Positions 16,518-25,009 of a stretch of 36,585 nt of DNA are shown one piece after another (the stretch's first letter is position 1; each line of letters opens with the position of its first letter). The DNA is from Salinibacter grassmerensis (lineage in GTDB: Bacteria > Bacteroidota > Rhodothermia > Rhodothermales > Salinibacteraceae). Below the pieces are notes generated by a model that saw nothing but the letters and a program-made list of their open reading frames with translations, ran no database searches and was not told where the DNA came from. The DNA lies in assembly GCF_947077765.1 (NCBI RefSeq), contig NZ_CAMTTF010000011.1, positions 1 to 36,585 on the forward strand, written 5' to 3'. The position numbers and the translations under genes were made by a program.

Positions 16518-17204
16518 CTACCGGAACGGAGACGCGCCCCTGCCTCCTTCTCTATTCGTCTCCTGCGTGGCGGTCGTATCGGTGGACGCACCATCGCCCC
16601 CGACAACCTGGTTCACAAACTGTGCCGTCCGCTCCGCCGAGATGGCGCTGAGCAGCTGGGTACGTGTGCGTCCCGAAGTTCGCTGGTACAGCTTCTTAAG
16701 GACCTCCATGTCCACGTTGGACAGCACGGTTGCGAGCTCCCGCTGGCTCATGCCCAGCAGGGCATCTTTCAGTTCCCCCACCTTGGCCTCCCGGCTCTCT
16801 AACGACGCGACCCGCTCCTGCAGGGTCTCGGCTTCCTGCTCGGTCGTGCGGAGCTGCTCTTTGAGGGTCCCAAGCGAGTCTTGAAGCCGCCCGACGACGT
16901 CCAGGGAGTCCCGGAGCCGCTGGACGAGCGAGGACGCCACGCGCATCGAGTCCGAGGACGGCCCGTCGGTTGAGTCTCGGGACGCCTGCATTCCGGTCGA
17001 GTCTCGCGACGATGCCGCGGTCGAGTCGCCGGGCATGGACGCCTGCCGGGCTGTGTCGCGCCCGGCGAGACTGTCGGCGGGCGTTCCCGCCGTCTCCGGC
17101 GAGATGGACGGCATCAGCAGGTACGCCCCCAGCAGGGCGACCGCAAAGGCCCCCAGCGCCGCGCCCGCAATGAGAAGTCCGTACTTGATCACGGTCGACT
17201 GCAT
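16518..17204 (-). CDS. MotE-like membrane protein (coiled coil plus MgtE N-like domain)
   Basis: A 228-residue protein. One membrane segment lies at about residues 8-31. A Ser/Thr/Asp-rich spacer with repeated DST triplets covers about 45-87, a coiled coil about 91-147 (RLRDSLDVVGRLQDSLGTLK onwards) and a small helical domain about 148-201 (LLGMSQRELATVLSNVDMEV, then LLSAISAERTAQFVNQVV) resembles the MgtE N-terminal domain. This order is that of MotE, a periplasmic chaperone of stator proteins, and of related proteins coded between fliJ and fliK in many phyla. It starts 8 bp after fliJ. The stator genes are not in the window, so the role is inferred from architecture and place. Confidence 0.78.
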   Translation of the reverse strand: MQSTVIKYGLLIAGAALGAFAVALLGAYLLMPSISPETAGTPADSLAGRDTARQASMPGDSTAASSRDSTGMQASRDSTDGPSSDSMRVASSLVQRLRDSLDVVGRLQDSLGTLKEQLRTTEQEAETLQERVASLESREAKVGELKDALLGMSQRELATVLSNVDMEVLKKLYQRTSGRTRTQLLSAISAERTAQFVNQVVGGDGASTDTTATQETNREGGRGASPFR

Positions 17205-17212
17205 GGCCGTCT

Positions 17213-17674
17213 TTAGAGTAGCGACAGTGCCTCGTCGGTGCGGTCGTGACGAAGCATGGCCTGTTCATCGAAGAAGGCCTCGCTCGCCTTCTTCTGTTCG
17301 CGGTCGTGCTGGTCTCGCTCCTGATTTCGCAGCTCTTCGAGGGCCTCCTCGGCCCGCCGGCGTTCTCGAAGCTCAGTGCGAGCCTGTTCGACCTGCTCCC
17401 GACAGTCTTCCACGGCACTCCGGGCTTCTTCCACCTCCTGACGCGCCTCTTGGCGAAACGCATCGGCCTGCTGAATGCGGGCGGGGTCCTGTCGCCGCGC
17501 CTCGTCCACCCGCCGCCGACACTCCGCCAGGTGGTCCGTAGCCCGCTCCATCTCAGCCTCCTTCTGCTCGAGCGCATGCTCGGCGTCGGCGAGGGCCTGG
17601 CGGGCCTTCTCGGTCTCGTGCTGGCGCAATTCCAGCACTTTCTGCAGCGAGAAGCGGAACTTCTTTCCGGGCAT
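17213..17674 (-). CDS. fliJ: Flagellar export protein FliJ
   Basis: A 153-residue, almost wholly coiled-coil protein. The N-terminus KKFRFSLQKVLELRQHETEKA is typical of FliJ, and the rest has regular Glu/Arg/Ala heptads. FliJ sits in the centre of the FliI hexamer, activates the export gate and helps recycle chaperones. It follows fliI after an unusually wide gap of 181 bp and is followed by the MotE-like gene at 8 bp. Its sequence is poorly conserved; the call rests on the N-terminal motif, length and position. Confidence 0.9.
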   Translation of the reverse strand: MPGKKFRFSLQKVLELRQHETEKARQALADAEHALEQKEAEMERATDHLAECRRRVDEARRQDPARIQQADAFRQEARQEVEEARSAVEDCREQVEQARTELRERRRAEEALEELRNQERDQHDREQKKASEAFFDEQAMLRHDRTDEALSLL

Positions 17675-17855
17675 TTTTTGGGGCTAGTAGGGCAACAGAA
17701 CGCAGTGTGAGGCCGGTGTCGGCGGCGTTCATCCGTCCGGGAACGGTCTGTCCATCCCAGGCGGACCGCGAACGGGCCATCGGCCTGCAGGCGCAAACCC
17801 GGGCTCGGCGCCCTTTGCCTGCGTGCCGTGTACAACTCAAAGTTCCTGCCACCTC

Positions 17856-19184
17856 CTACTCAGGAATGTCGTCCAGCAGTTGGCGGAGCTGGGTAGACGG
17901 GGCGGGATCCGGGGGCGGGGCGTCTACGGACTGCTGCAGAAAGTCGGCCAGCGCCGGGTAGGCCTCCACGGCCCGGTCGGTCTCCGGGTCGCTCCCCTCT
18001 TCGTAGGCCCCCACACTGATCAGGTCTTCGACCTCCTCGTAGGCGGAAAGCAGTTCGCGGGCCTCCTGCGCTGCGGCCTCGGCCTTCGGGTCCGCCACGC
18101 GCGGCATCACGCGGCTCACGCTCTGGAGGACGTCGACGGCGGGGTAGTGCCCCGCCTCCGCGAGCTCGCGGGACAGGACGATGTGGCCGTCCAGAATTCC
18201 GCGGGCCGCGTCACTGATGGGCTCGTTCATGTCGTCCCCCTCCACGAGCACCGTAAAGATGCCCGTGATCGTGCCCGCCTCCGCGGGGCCCGCCCGTTCC
18301 AGAAGCCGGGGCAGGAGCGCGAACACGCTAGGGGGATAGCCCCGCCGCGTCGGCGGCTCGCCCACCGCCAGCCCAATCTCGCGCTGTGCCTGCGCCACCC
18401 GTGTAATGGAGTCCATCATCAGAAGCACGTCCTGGCCCCGATCGCGGAAGTGCTCGGCGATGGCCATTGCTGCACTGGCGGCTTTCACGCGGCTCATCGC
18501 GGCCTCGTCCCCCGTCACGGCCACCAGCACCGACCGGCGCAGCCCTTCCTCTCCCAGGTTGTCCACGATAAACTCCCGCACCTCGCGTCCTCGCTCCCCG
18601 ATGAGGGCGATCACGTTCACGTCGGCCTCGGCCCGGCGGGCGATCATGCCCAGCAGCGTGCTTTTCCCGACCCCTGACCCCGCAAAGATCCCGGTCCGCT
18701 GGCCCTTCCCCATCTTGAGGAACGCGTCGATGGACCGTATGCCCGTGGCGAGGGGCGTATCAATGAGGGGACGGTCCAGGGGGGACGGCGGGTCGCGATG
18801 AATCGGCTCCTGGACGTCCGTGCCCAGCGGCCCCTTGCCATCGATGGGACGCCCTCCCGCGTCGATGACGCGTCCCAGAAGGTCGGGCCCGACCGGGACG
18901 CTCATCCCTTCGTCGGCAGGGCGAATCAAGCAGCCGGCCTGCAGGCCATGCGTCTGCTCCATCGGCATGAGGACCGTCGTGCTCTCCTTCACCCCAACCA
19001 CCTCGGCGCGCACCGTGCGCGTCTCGCCGCCCTCCTCCACGTGGATGCGGCACATCTCCCCCACCGCCGCGTCCAGTTCGCTGGCCTCCACGAGCAGCCC
19101 CACCACGGACGTGACGCGGCCGTAGCGCCGGGCCGGGACGGTCACTTCCTGGATGTGGTCGAGCGAGCGGGTGAGGGCAGGCAT
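17856..19184 (-). CDS. fliI: Flagellum-specific ATPase FliI
   Basis: A protein of 442 residues from the ATG at 19184 (a TTG three codons upstream is unlikely). It is a member of the F1-beta/type III export ATPase family, with Walker A GSGVGKST at 169-176, GERGREVREF at 197-206, Walker B VLLMMDSITR at 253-262 and the PPTRRGYPPSVFALLPRLLER block at about 277-297. It forms a hexamer at the cytoplasmic face of the export gate and uses ATP to help unfold and deliver substrates. It lies between fliH and fliJ, as in many bacteria. Confidence 0.97.
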   Translation of the reverse strand: MPALTRSLDHIQEVTVPARRYGRVTSVVGLLVEASELDAAVGEMCRIHVEEGGETRTVRAEVVGVKESTTVLMPMEQTHGLQAGCLIRPADEGMSVPVGPDLLGRVIDAGGRPIDGKGPLGTDVQEPIHRDPPSPLDRPLIDTPLATGIRSIDAFLKMGKGQRTGIFAGSGVGKSTLLGMIARRAEADVNVIALIGERGREVREFIVDNLGEEGLRRSVLVAVTGDEAAMSRVKAASAAMAIAEHFRDRGQDVLLMMDSITRVAQAQREIGLAVGEPPTRRGYPPSVFALLPRLLERAGPAEAGTITGIFTVLVEGDDMNEPISDAARGILDGHIVLSRELAEAGHYPAVDVLQSVSRVMPRVADPKAEAAAQEARELLSAYEEVEDLISVGAYEEGSDPETDRAVEAYPALADFLQQSVDAPPPDPAPSTQLRQLLDDIPE

Positions 19185-19223
19185 GGGACACAAAAATGAC
19201 GAACGAGACAGGTCGGAAGCACG

Positions 19224-20180
19224 CTACGTGCGGTCGGAGACCGGATCGGCATCCGACTCCGTCGTGGCGTGCCGGAGCTCGCCCCGGAGCGTCTCCAGCA
19301 CCTCCGCCCGCAGGCGTCGCACAACGCCGGTCGGGGACGAGACGCTCCAGTCTCCCTCCTCAAAGTCGGGCTCCGGCTCCAGGGTGAGCCCCTCGTAGTT
19401 TTCTTGCAGCCGCGTCACGAGTCCTGACTCTCGAACCCGCTGGCAGTCGACCGGGTGTAGTCGAATCGTCACCGGTGGGGTGCCGGCCAGCTCGGTTACG
19501 GCCTCGATGACCGCCTCCTCCGAGGCCTGCCGCATCGTCTCCGTAAGTGGCGCATCGACGATGGTCTCGGCCAGGTCGAGGGATAGCTCGACAATCTCCG
19601 ACTCAACGTCGTCGATGTACGTCTCCCAGATCTCTTCGAAACGGGCCGCGTCCTCCAGTAGCTGCTGGCGCGTCTCTTCAAACTCGGCCTGTGCGGTCGA
19701 CTCCGCCTCCTCGTATCCGTCGTCGTATCCGGCCTCGTAGCCGTCATCGTGGCCCTCTTCGTATCCCTCGGCCCGGGCCGCCTCCACCTTCTCTTCCAGG
19801 TGCTCCTGCCACTCCGCGTCGGTCCGGGTGGGCCCAGTTTCCTCCTGGTCGGCCTTTTCCTGGTCGGCCTTTTCCCCGTCGGCCGGCGGGGCATCTGTGT
19901 CGTCCGTCCCCGAGGGCGCCGTCGGTTCGTTCCCCGATCCCTCCTGGATGGTTATCTCCTCCGGGCGCACCGTCACCGGCTCGGGCGACCGGCCGGCCTC
20001 TCCGGCCTGCAGGATACGCCCCTGCGGGACAACGTCGTCCGGCTCGGCCTCCTCATCGTCGGACTCCGTCCGCTCCACCTGCTCAGCAGGGATCCGGTCG
20101 GCCCCCTCCGCAAGAACCTCCTCATCGAGCGAGACGGACGTCACCTCTGACGTCTCCGCATTTTTGATAACACGTCCCAT
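19224..20180 (-). CDS. fliH: Flagellar export ATPase regulator FliH
   Basis: A 318-residue, very acidic protein. Residues 1-120 are probably disordered. Gly residues at 139, 143, 147, 151 and 155 form five in-register GxxxG steps (GYEEGHDDGYEAGYDDGYEE), a known mark of FliH helices. A long helix and a C-terminal domain follow (VESEIVELSLDLAETIVDAP to VTIRLHPVDC and SSPTGVVRRLRAEVLETL), which match the FliH/V-ATPase E-subunit pattern. FliH binds FliI as a dimer and docks it to FliN and the gate. It starts 41 bp after fliG and ends 39 bp before fliI. It is longer than the usual 230 or so residues because of the N-terminal extension. Confidence 0.92.
   Translation of the reverse strand: MGRVIKNAETSEVTSVSLDEEVLAEGADRIPAEQVERTESDDEEAEPDDVVPQGRILQAGEAGRSPEPVTVRPEEITIQEGSGNEPTAPSGTDDTDAPPADGEKADQEKADQEETGPTRTDAEWQEHLEEKVEAARAEGYEEGHDDGYEAGYDDGYEEAESTAQAEFEETRQQLLEDAARFEEIWETYIDDVESEIVELSLDLAETIVDAPLTETMRQASEEAVIEAVTELAGTPPVTIRLHPVDCQRVRESGLVTRLQENYEGLTLEPEPDFEEGDWSVSSPTGVVRRLRAEVLETLRGELRHATTESDADPVSDRT
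19843..19872. repeat. Perfect 15-bp tandem duplication inside fliH
   Basis: The unit tcctggtcggccttt occurs twice without mismatch and encodes KADQE twice in the disordered N-terminal part. It is in frame, so copy number could vary between strains without loss of function. Confidence 0.85.
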
Positions 20181-20221
20181 TCAGTGTGTAGACCGGCGAT
20201 GCAACAGAACCGAGGGGGGAG

Positions 20222-21361
20222 CTACTCGATAACTGCCTCCTCGGAGGCACTAGACAGCGCGATTTCGTCCTTCTCTTCGAGCTCCTGCGCAATCTCCAGG
20301 ATGCGATTCTGGGCCTCTTCAACGTCGCTCACCCGGACGCGGCCGAGCAGCTCGATCTCCTCCTCGAGGGACTCGGCCACCCGGTCGCTCACGTTGCGCA
20401 TGACCTTTTCCTCCAGCGCATCGGACGCTCCCTTGAGGGCGTGGGCCAGGTCGTCCTGGTCCACCTCCATGAGCACCTTCTGGAGATCCTCCGCCCGGAT
20501 CTTCGTCAGGTCATCGAAGACGAACATGAGGTTCTTGATGTCGGAGGCCAATTCCTCGGACCGATCCCGGAGGTTGTCGAGGATGCTCTTCTCGGAGGAG
20601 CGGCTCGTCGTGTTTAGAATCTCGGCGGCCTGCTCGATGCCCCCCATGACACTCGTCTCGGCGCCGATGACGGACCCGAGCTGGTTCCGAATGACCTCTT
20701 CGATGTCGTTGATCATCTCGGGGGACGTATTGCCGATCGTCGCCAGGCGGTACATGATTTCGCTCTGTAGTTCTTCCTCCAGCCCCGAGATAATCTCGGC
20801 GGCCTTGCGAGGGTTGAGGTGGGCGAGAATGAGCGCGGCGGTCTGGGGGTGTTCGCGCCGGAGGAAGCCGGTAAGCTGATCCGTCTCGACCGTCTGCAAC
20901 AGGTGAAAGGCCGAGACCTCCATGGCCGCCTCCACCCGCATCATTACCTCTTCGGCCCGGCGGTCGCCCAGGGCCTCGTTAAGCACCTCACGGGCGTAGT
21001 CCACCCCGCCCTTCGTGACATAGTCCTGGGCGCGTGCGACGTCCCGGTACTCCAGGAGCACCTCCTCTACCAGCTCGCTGGACGCGTTGCGCATCCGGGC
21101 CACCTCGACGGATACCTTTTCTACCTCCTTGTCGTTGAGGTGCTTGAGCACGTCACTGGCCGTTTCCACGCCGAGGGCGATGAGGAGCGTGGCGGCCTTC
21201 TGTGCCCCGGTGAGGTCTTCGGGGTCGTCGGGGAGAGCCGTGCCCTGCGAGCTGTCCGGGCTGGGGGTCGGGGCCACAGCGCCTCCCTCTTCTCCGGACA
21301 TGCCGGAGGAGCCAGGTGAGCTCATCGAGTCGCCAGAAAATGGAGAGGTTGAAGAACCCAT
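20222..21361 (-). CDS. fliG: Flagellar motor switch protein FliG
   Basis: A 379-residue protein, with about 48 extra Ser/Gly/Pro-rich residues before the usual FliG start. The middle domain has the FliM-binding REHPQTAALIL. The C-terminal torque domain keeps the residues known from E. coli: Lys in ALKGAS, Arg in NVSDR, the acidic pair in ESLEEEIE and the Arg in GRVRVS. FliG joins the MS-ring protein FliF to the C-ring and takes the force from the stator. It follows fliF by 57 bp. ATGs at 21325 and 21301 would remove part of the extension and cannot be excluded. Confidence 0.96.
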   Translation of the reverse strand: MGSSTSPFSGDSMSSPGSSGMSGEEGGAVAPTPSPDSSQGTALPDDPEDLTGAQKAATLLIALGVETASDVLKHLNDKEVEKVSVEVARMRNASSELVEEVLLEYRDVARAQDYVTKGGVDYAREVLNEALGDRRAEEVMMRVEAAMEVSAFHLLQTVETDQLTGFLRREHPQTAALILAHLNPRKAAEIISGLEEELQSEIMYRLATIGNTSPEMINDIEEVIRNQLGSVIGAETSVMGGIEQAAEILNTTSRSSEKSILDNLRDRSEELASDIKNLMFVFDDLTKIRAEDLQKVLMEVDQDDLAHALKGASDALEEKVMRNVSDRVAESLEEEIELLGRVRVSDVEEAQNRILEIAQELEEKDEIALSSASEEAVIE

Positions 21362-21418
21362 GGGCTACGAGCAATCAATTGCAAGCATTGTGCGGTGGGA
21401 TGCAGGATGGCCGGAACG

Positions 21419-23011
21419 CTACACGGCCTGGTCCTCCACGAGCCAGGATCGGATCAGGTCGGCGGTCTGCTCCGGATTTTCTTTGACCTGGTCTTGGATT
21501 TCTTCAAACATCTCACTCCGGGCCTCCAGGCGCGCCTTGGCCTCGTCGGAGAGCTTGTCCGTGTACATGTCCTCCTTCACGAGGTCCCCTCCCTCCTCCT
21601 CGGTCTCCTGAAGAGCTGCGGGGTCCTCCGTAACCGGACCGTCCGCCGTCCGCCCCTCGACCTGCCGGGACTCGGACGCCTGGAGTGGCGTGGGCTGCTC
21701 TTCGGGGGTCGCGGTGAGGGCCTGCACGAGCGAGCGGGCCACCCAGACGGCCGCCCCGATCGCCACGAGGATGAGCCCGTACCGCAGGTAGAGCCGCGTC
21801 GGAGTCTCCCCACCCCCGTCCCCAGCAACCTGTCCGGCCGGCCCGGCATTGGTATTGAGGCGCGTCTGCTGAATCGTGAACCGGTCCCCCCGCTCCTCGT
21901 CGAACCCGACCGCGTTCTTGACGAGCGACTCGATCTTGGCAATCTCCTCCTGGCTGCGCGGCTCGTAGGTGATCTCCCCGTCCGGCCCCGTCGTCTGTTC
22001 CTGGTCGACGACCACCGACACGGTCATCCGGCTCACGTCGCCCACACTCTTCTCCGAGCGCTTCGTGGTGCGGCTCACCTCAAAGTTGCGGACGACCGAG
22101 TTCGAGTTCCCCGCCTCGTCCCCGCCGCCCTCCTCCTGCATCCGCTCCTCGCTGACGACGGTGGCGCTCTCGGGATCGACGAGGTCCTGCTCGGTGACCG
22201 TGCGGTCGAAGTCGAGCTCGGTGGAGACCCGAACGACGGCATTGTCCGGCCCCACCACTTCCTGGAGCATCGACTGCCCCTGTTCCACGAGCTGCTCCTC
22301 CACCGACCGCTGCATGTCGATCTGGGTGGAGGTCATCTGTACGTTCTCGTCCGCGGCATTCGGGTCGGACAGCATGTTTCCGTCCTGATCGATCACCCGA
22401 ACCTGCGACGGGCTCAGCTTCTCCACGGCGCCCGCCACCAACTGCGTCACGCCCTGCACCTGGGCCTGCGACAGCGACCCGCCCGCAAGGCCGAGGACGA
22501 CCGAGGCGCTCGCCTCTACCTGCTGGGCCTGAAACGGGTCATCCTCCGGCTCCACGAGGTGCACCCGGGCGCTCTCGACCTGCCCAACGCTCGAGACGGT
22601 CTGGGCCAGCTCCCCCTCCAGCGCCCGCTTGCTGTTGAGCCTCTGCATGAAGTCCGTCATCCCGAGCGTCCCCTGGTCGAACAGCTCGTACCCGGTCTGC
22701 CCGTCGTCGATGGTGCCGTCCGAGCTAAACTGGAGGCGCAACTCGTGCATGGAGGCACGCGGAACGTACACGGCCGAGCCCTGGCTGCGGAGCTCGTAGG
22801 GCGTCCCCTCCTCCTTCAGCCGACTGACCACGCGGTTGGCCGCCTCGGGCTCCAGGTCGCCGAAGAGGAGCGCGTAGTCGGGCTGGCTCGACCAGTAGGC
22901 CGTGCCGACGAGGAGCGCAATCGTCCCCACCGCCAACAGCCCGAGCCCGACCTGCTGCCCGGTGGAGAGGCGCCCAAAAAATTGCTGAATGCGCGCGAGA
23001 AACGTCTCCAT
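21419..23011 (-). CDS. fliF: Flagellar MS-ring protein FliF
   Basis: A full-length FliF of 530 residues. Membrane segments lie at about residues 21-40 and 411-428. Between them are the ring-building motifs near the N-terminus (VSRLKEEGTPYELRSQGSAV), the ALEGELAQTVSSVGQVESARVHLV block and the long beta-collar region. The C-terminal tail (about 500-530, EIQDQVKENPEQTADLIRSW) is the FliG-binding peptide. It forms the inner-membrane ring on which the rod, switch and export gate are built. It lies between fliE and fliG. Confidence 0.97.
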   Translation of the reverse strand: METFLARIQQFFGRLSTGQQVGLGLLAVGTIALLVGTAYWSSQPDYALLFGDLEPEAANRVVSRLKEEGTPYELRSQGSAVYVPRASMHELRLQFSSDGTIDDGQTGYELFDQGTLGMTDFMQRLNSKRALEGELAQTVSSVGQVESARVHLVEPEDDPFQAQQVEASASVVLGLAGGSLSQAQVQGVTQLVAGAVEKLSPSQVRVIDQDGNMLSDPNAADENVQMTSTQIDMQRSVEEQLVEQGQSMLQEVVGPDNAVVRVSTELDFDRTVTEQDLVDPESATVVSEERMQEEGGGDEAGNSNSVVRNFEVSRTTKRSEKSVGDVSRMTVSVVVDQEQTTGPDGEITYEPRSQEEIAKIESLVKNAVGFDEERGDRFTIQQTRLNTNAGPAGQVAGDGGGETPTRLYLRYGLILVAIGAAVWVARSLVQALTATPEEQPTPLQASESRQVEGRTADGPVTEDPAALQETEEEGGDLVKEDMYTDKLSDEAKARLEARSEMFEEIQDQVKENPEQTADLIRSWLVEDQAV

Positions 23012-23097
23012 TCGTAGGTGAGAACAGCACTAGCGCAAAGCGAACCCCCCAGTCCTCCCTGGCATCAGGGCGAAAACCCCGACACTGTGCGAGTCGG

Positions 23098-23415
23098 TTA
23101 GATCTGTGTCTGCATCAGCTTCTGATAGGCCTGGAGTCCTCGGCTGCGCACCTCGTTCATGAGCTCAAACTGAAGGCGGGCCTGGTTCATCGAGATCATC
23201 ACGTCGTGCAGGTCTTTCTCTTCCCCCGCCACGAAGGCGCTTACCTTCTCGTTGGCCGTGTCCTGCGCCTCATCGACCCCTTCGACCGCGTTCTCGAGCG
23301 TATCGCTGAAGCTGGGGCCATCGGTTGCCTCGTCCAGGTTGGGGAGGTCGTCTCCCCCCTCATCCGTCTGCTGGATGGCGGCCTGGCGAAAATTTTGGAG
23401 CTGAGCAGCCTTCAT
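23098..23415 (-). CDS. fliE: Flagellar hook-basal body protein FliE
   Basis: A 105-residue rod adaptor that links the MS ring to the proximal rod. The C-terminal half has the family pattern DLHDVMISMNQARLQFELMNEVRSR, ending AYQKLMQTQI. It lies 86 bp before fliF and 66 bp after the small unknown gene, in the flgB-flgC-x-fliE-fliF order. Confidence 0.95.
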   Translation of the reverse strand: MKAAQLQNFRQAAIQQTDEGGDDLPNLDEATDGPSFSDTLENAVEGVDEAQDTANEKVSAFVAGEEKDLHDVMISMNQARLQFELMNEVRSRGLQAYQKLMQTQI

Positions 23416-23481
23416 GGCCGTCGGGGGTCTATCGAATATGGAGCGTCTTGCTGAACGTACTTGTGCGGACTGGGTGGGCCG

Positions 23482-23802
23482 TCACCCGGTCACGTCGAGG
23501 TTGCTACCAACGGAATTCGGATTGACGGTCTGCGCGCCCCGTCCTCGCCCGTAGAGCCGCATCGACAGCTCCGGGTCTTCTGGAAAGTTCTCCTCGATGG
23601 CCTTGCGCTCCTGCGTGGTGAGGGCGTCGTCGGAGGCGTCCTGCGCCTCTGCAGGGCTGGAGGTGGGCTGTGTCTCGGAAGATTTCTCGGCGCTCGAGGC
23701 AGATTTTTCGGAATCCGAGGCAGCACTGGACGATTCCTGGGAGGGATTGACGCCCTGCGTGTAAGCCGCGCGGCCGGCGGCGGACGAGCCAATTGTGTTC
23801 AT
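23482..23802 (-). CDS. Small protein of unknown function between flgC and fliE
   Basis: A protein of 106 residues from the ATG at 23802 (a TTG three codons upstream is in frame but unlikely). Residues 1-60 are rich in Ser, Ala, Glu and Gln and probably disordered. The C-terminal part has more structure-like sequence: LTTQERKAIEENFPEDPEL, then RLYGRGRGAQ and a tail ending SNLDVTG. I do not recognise a named family. The spot between flgC and fliE normally has no extra gene. Gaps of 50 and 66 bp put it in the same operon, so a role in the rod or in export is possible but unproven. Confidence 0.7.
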   Translation of the reverse strand: MNTIGSSAAGRAAYTQGVNPSQESSSAASDSEKSASSAEKSSETQPTSSPAEAQDASDDALTTQERKAIEENFPEDPELSMRLYGRGRGAQTVNPNSVGSNLDVTG

Positions 23803-23852
23803 GGGGGACAAGGCGACGCGTGCAAGAGGGCGACGAGAGGACAGGCGGTCCG

Positions 23853-24353
23853 TTAAATTTCGAAGGTGCGCTGGGCCATGCTCTTAGTGGCCTCCACCGC
23901 TGAGAGATTGGCCTCATAGACGCGATTCGCAGATGTCATCCGGGCCATTTCCTGAGCGACGTTCACGTCCGGGTAGTGGACGTATCCTTCCTCATCCGCG
24001 TCTGGATGGGAGGGGTCATACTCAAGACGCTCCTTCTCAATCTCTTCGATCTCGGTCTTCGGCCCCAGGTCTCCGGTGGCCTGCTCCGGCGGGAGTGAGG
24101 CCTCACGCAGGTGCCTCGCGTTCGTACTGCGCAGCTCGAGCTGCGGGTCGAGGCCGCCCCGGTTCAGGCGCTCGTAGTCCGCGTTGTCGACCTCCTGCAC
24201 GGCCCGCTTGATCCGGAACGGATCCCCATCCTCCGTGCGCGACGTGGAGGCGTTGGCGAGGTTCTCCGTGGCGGCGCCGAGCTTACGGCGCTGGGCCTCC
24301 AGACCGCGCGCGGCGGTCTTCATCGCGGGAAGAAACTGGTTTCCGATCGGCAT
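23853..24353 (-). CDS. flgC: Flagellar basal-body rod protein FlgC
   Basis: A 166-residue proximal rod protein. The N-terminal helix motif GLEAQRRKLGAATENLANAS and the C-terminal pattern YPDVNVAQEMARMTSANRVY, followed by EATKSMAQRTFEI, are typical of FlgC. An insert with an acidic EIEEIEKERLEYDPSHPDADEEG stretch lies in the middle. It follows flgB by 47 bp. FlgC builds the rod together with FlgB and FlgF. Confidence 0.95.
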   Translation of the reverse strand: MPIGNQFLPAMKTAARGLEAQRRKLGAATENLANASTSRTEDGDPFRIKRAVQEVDNADYERLNRGGLDPQLELRSTNARHLREASLPPEQATGDLGPKTEIEEIEKERLEYDPSHPDADEEGYVHYPDVNVAQEMARMTSANRVYEANLSAVEATKSMAQRTFEI

Positions 24354-24400
24354 GGGACAGTGATGGGTTCTGGAGACAAGGGGCGTGGGGGTGGCGGCGG

Positions 24401-24739
24401 CTACCGCGCGCTTCCGGTGATGCCCATTCGCATGAGGTCGAAGTGCTCGGTGAGGGCCCGGGAGGCCATTCGCGTGCGCATCTGCGTGTCCGTCAGAGAC
24501 ATGAGCTCCTCCTCGAGCACGGGCGCTTCGTCTTCAACCTCCGTGTCGGCCTCTACCTCCGACTGCTCCCGGAGGCTGCCCGAAAGGCGACGCACCTCCT
24601 GTAGCTCCTCTTCAAAGGATACCGACATCCGGTCGTACCCGGGCGTATCGACGTTGGCGAGATTGCTGGACGCGGCCCGTCGACGCTGGGTGTAGGCGGA
24701 CATCGCGTTGCGCAGAAGGCGAACGTGTGTGGTTTCCAT
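24401..24739 (-). CDS. flgB: Flagellar basal-body rod protein FlgB
   Basis: A protein of 112 residues from the ATG at 24739 (longer starts in the same frame would cross the promoter). The N-terminal motif is AMSAYTQRRRAASSNLANVDTPGYDR. FlgB is a proximal rod subunit. It is the first gene of the fourteen-gene basal-body/hook operon that runs to flgE, with a sigma-54-type site 46 bp before the ATG and a weak AGGA about 12 bases before the start. Confidence 0.95.
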   Translation of the reverse strand: METTHVRLLRNAMSAYTQRRRAASSNLANVDTPGYDRMSVSFEEELQEVRRLSGSLREQSEVEADTEVEDEAPVLEEELMSLTDTQMRTRMASRALTEHFDLMRMGITGSAR

Positions 24740-24784
24740 GGTCCAGTCGGTCCTGCGGGGATGGCGCGTTGGGACTACAATCCA

Positions 24785-24800
24785 ATCAAGCACTGTGCCA
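24785..24800 (-). promoter_or_regulatory. Sigma-54-type promoter for the flgB-flgE operon
   Basis: Minus strand: TGGCACAGTGCTTGAT. Against TGGCACR-N4-TTGCW only one defined position differs (A for C in the -12 GC). The expected start near 24774 gives a leader of about 35 bases. The neighbouring gene codes for a sigma-54 activator, which supports the call. Confidence 0.7.
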
Positions 24801-24993
24801 CGACCGCGGACCGCCGGCTTGTTCGCCGGGGGGCGCCCCGGCTGCGGAATCCGTATTCGTGTTAAAACGGAATATATTTAAAGAGAGAGCCGGAAATATT
24901 TACACCAACCCACGACCAGTTCACGAACGAGCACCCCTGCAGACACGCGCTGCGGACCGATTGTCCGTTTTGTAACGACCTGGGCCCCGGGGT

Positions 24994-25009
24994 CGGCGTA
25001 CGGTTTGCA
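24994..25009 (+). promoter_or_regulatory. Possible sigma-54-type promoter for the kinase/activator pair
   Basis: Plus strand: CGGCGTACGGTTTGCA. The -24 GG and -12 GC stand 10 bases apart as required and TTGCA is perfect, but the -24 box keeps only GGC of TGGCAC. The expected start is near 25021, about 38 bases before the ATG. Weaker than the flgB site. Confidence 0.45.

Noticed and set aside
21395-23017. Long plus-strand open frames opposite fliF (540 codons), the large kinase (542 codons) and the MCP (490 codons)
   Set aside because: They lie antisense to clear genes, are rich in Arg, His, Leu and Gly as expected for the complement of GC-rich genes, and show no protein motifs.
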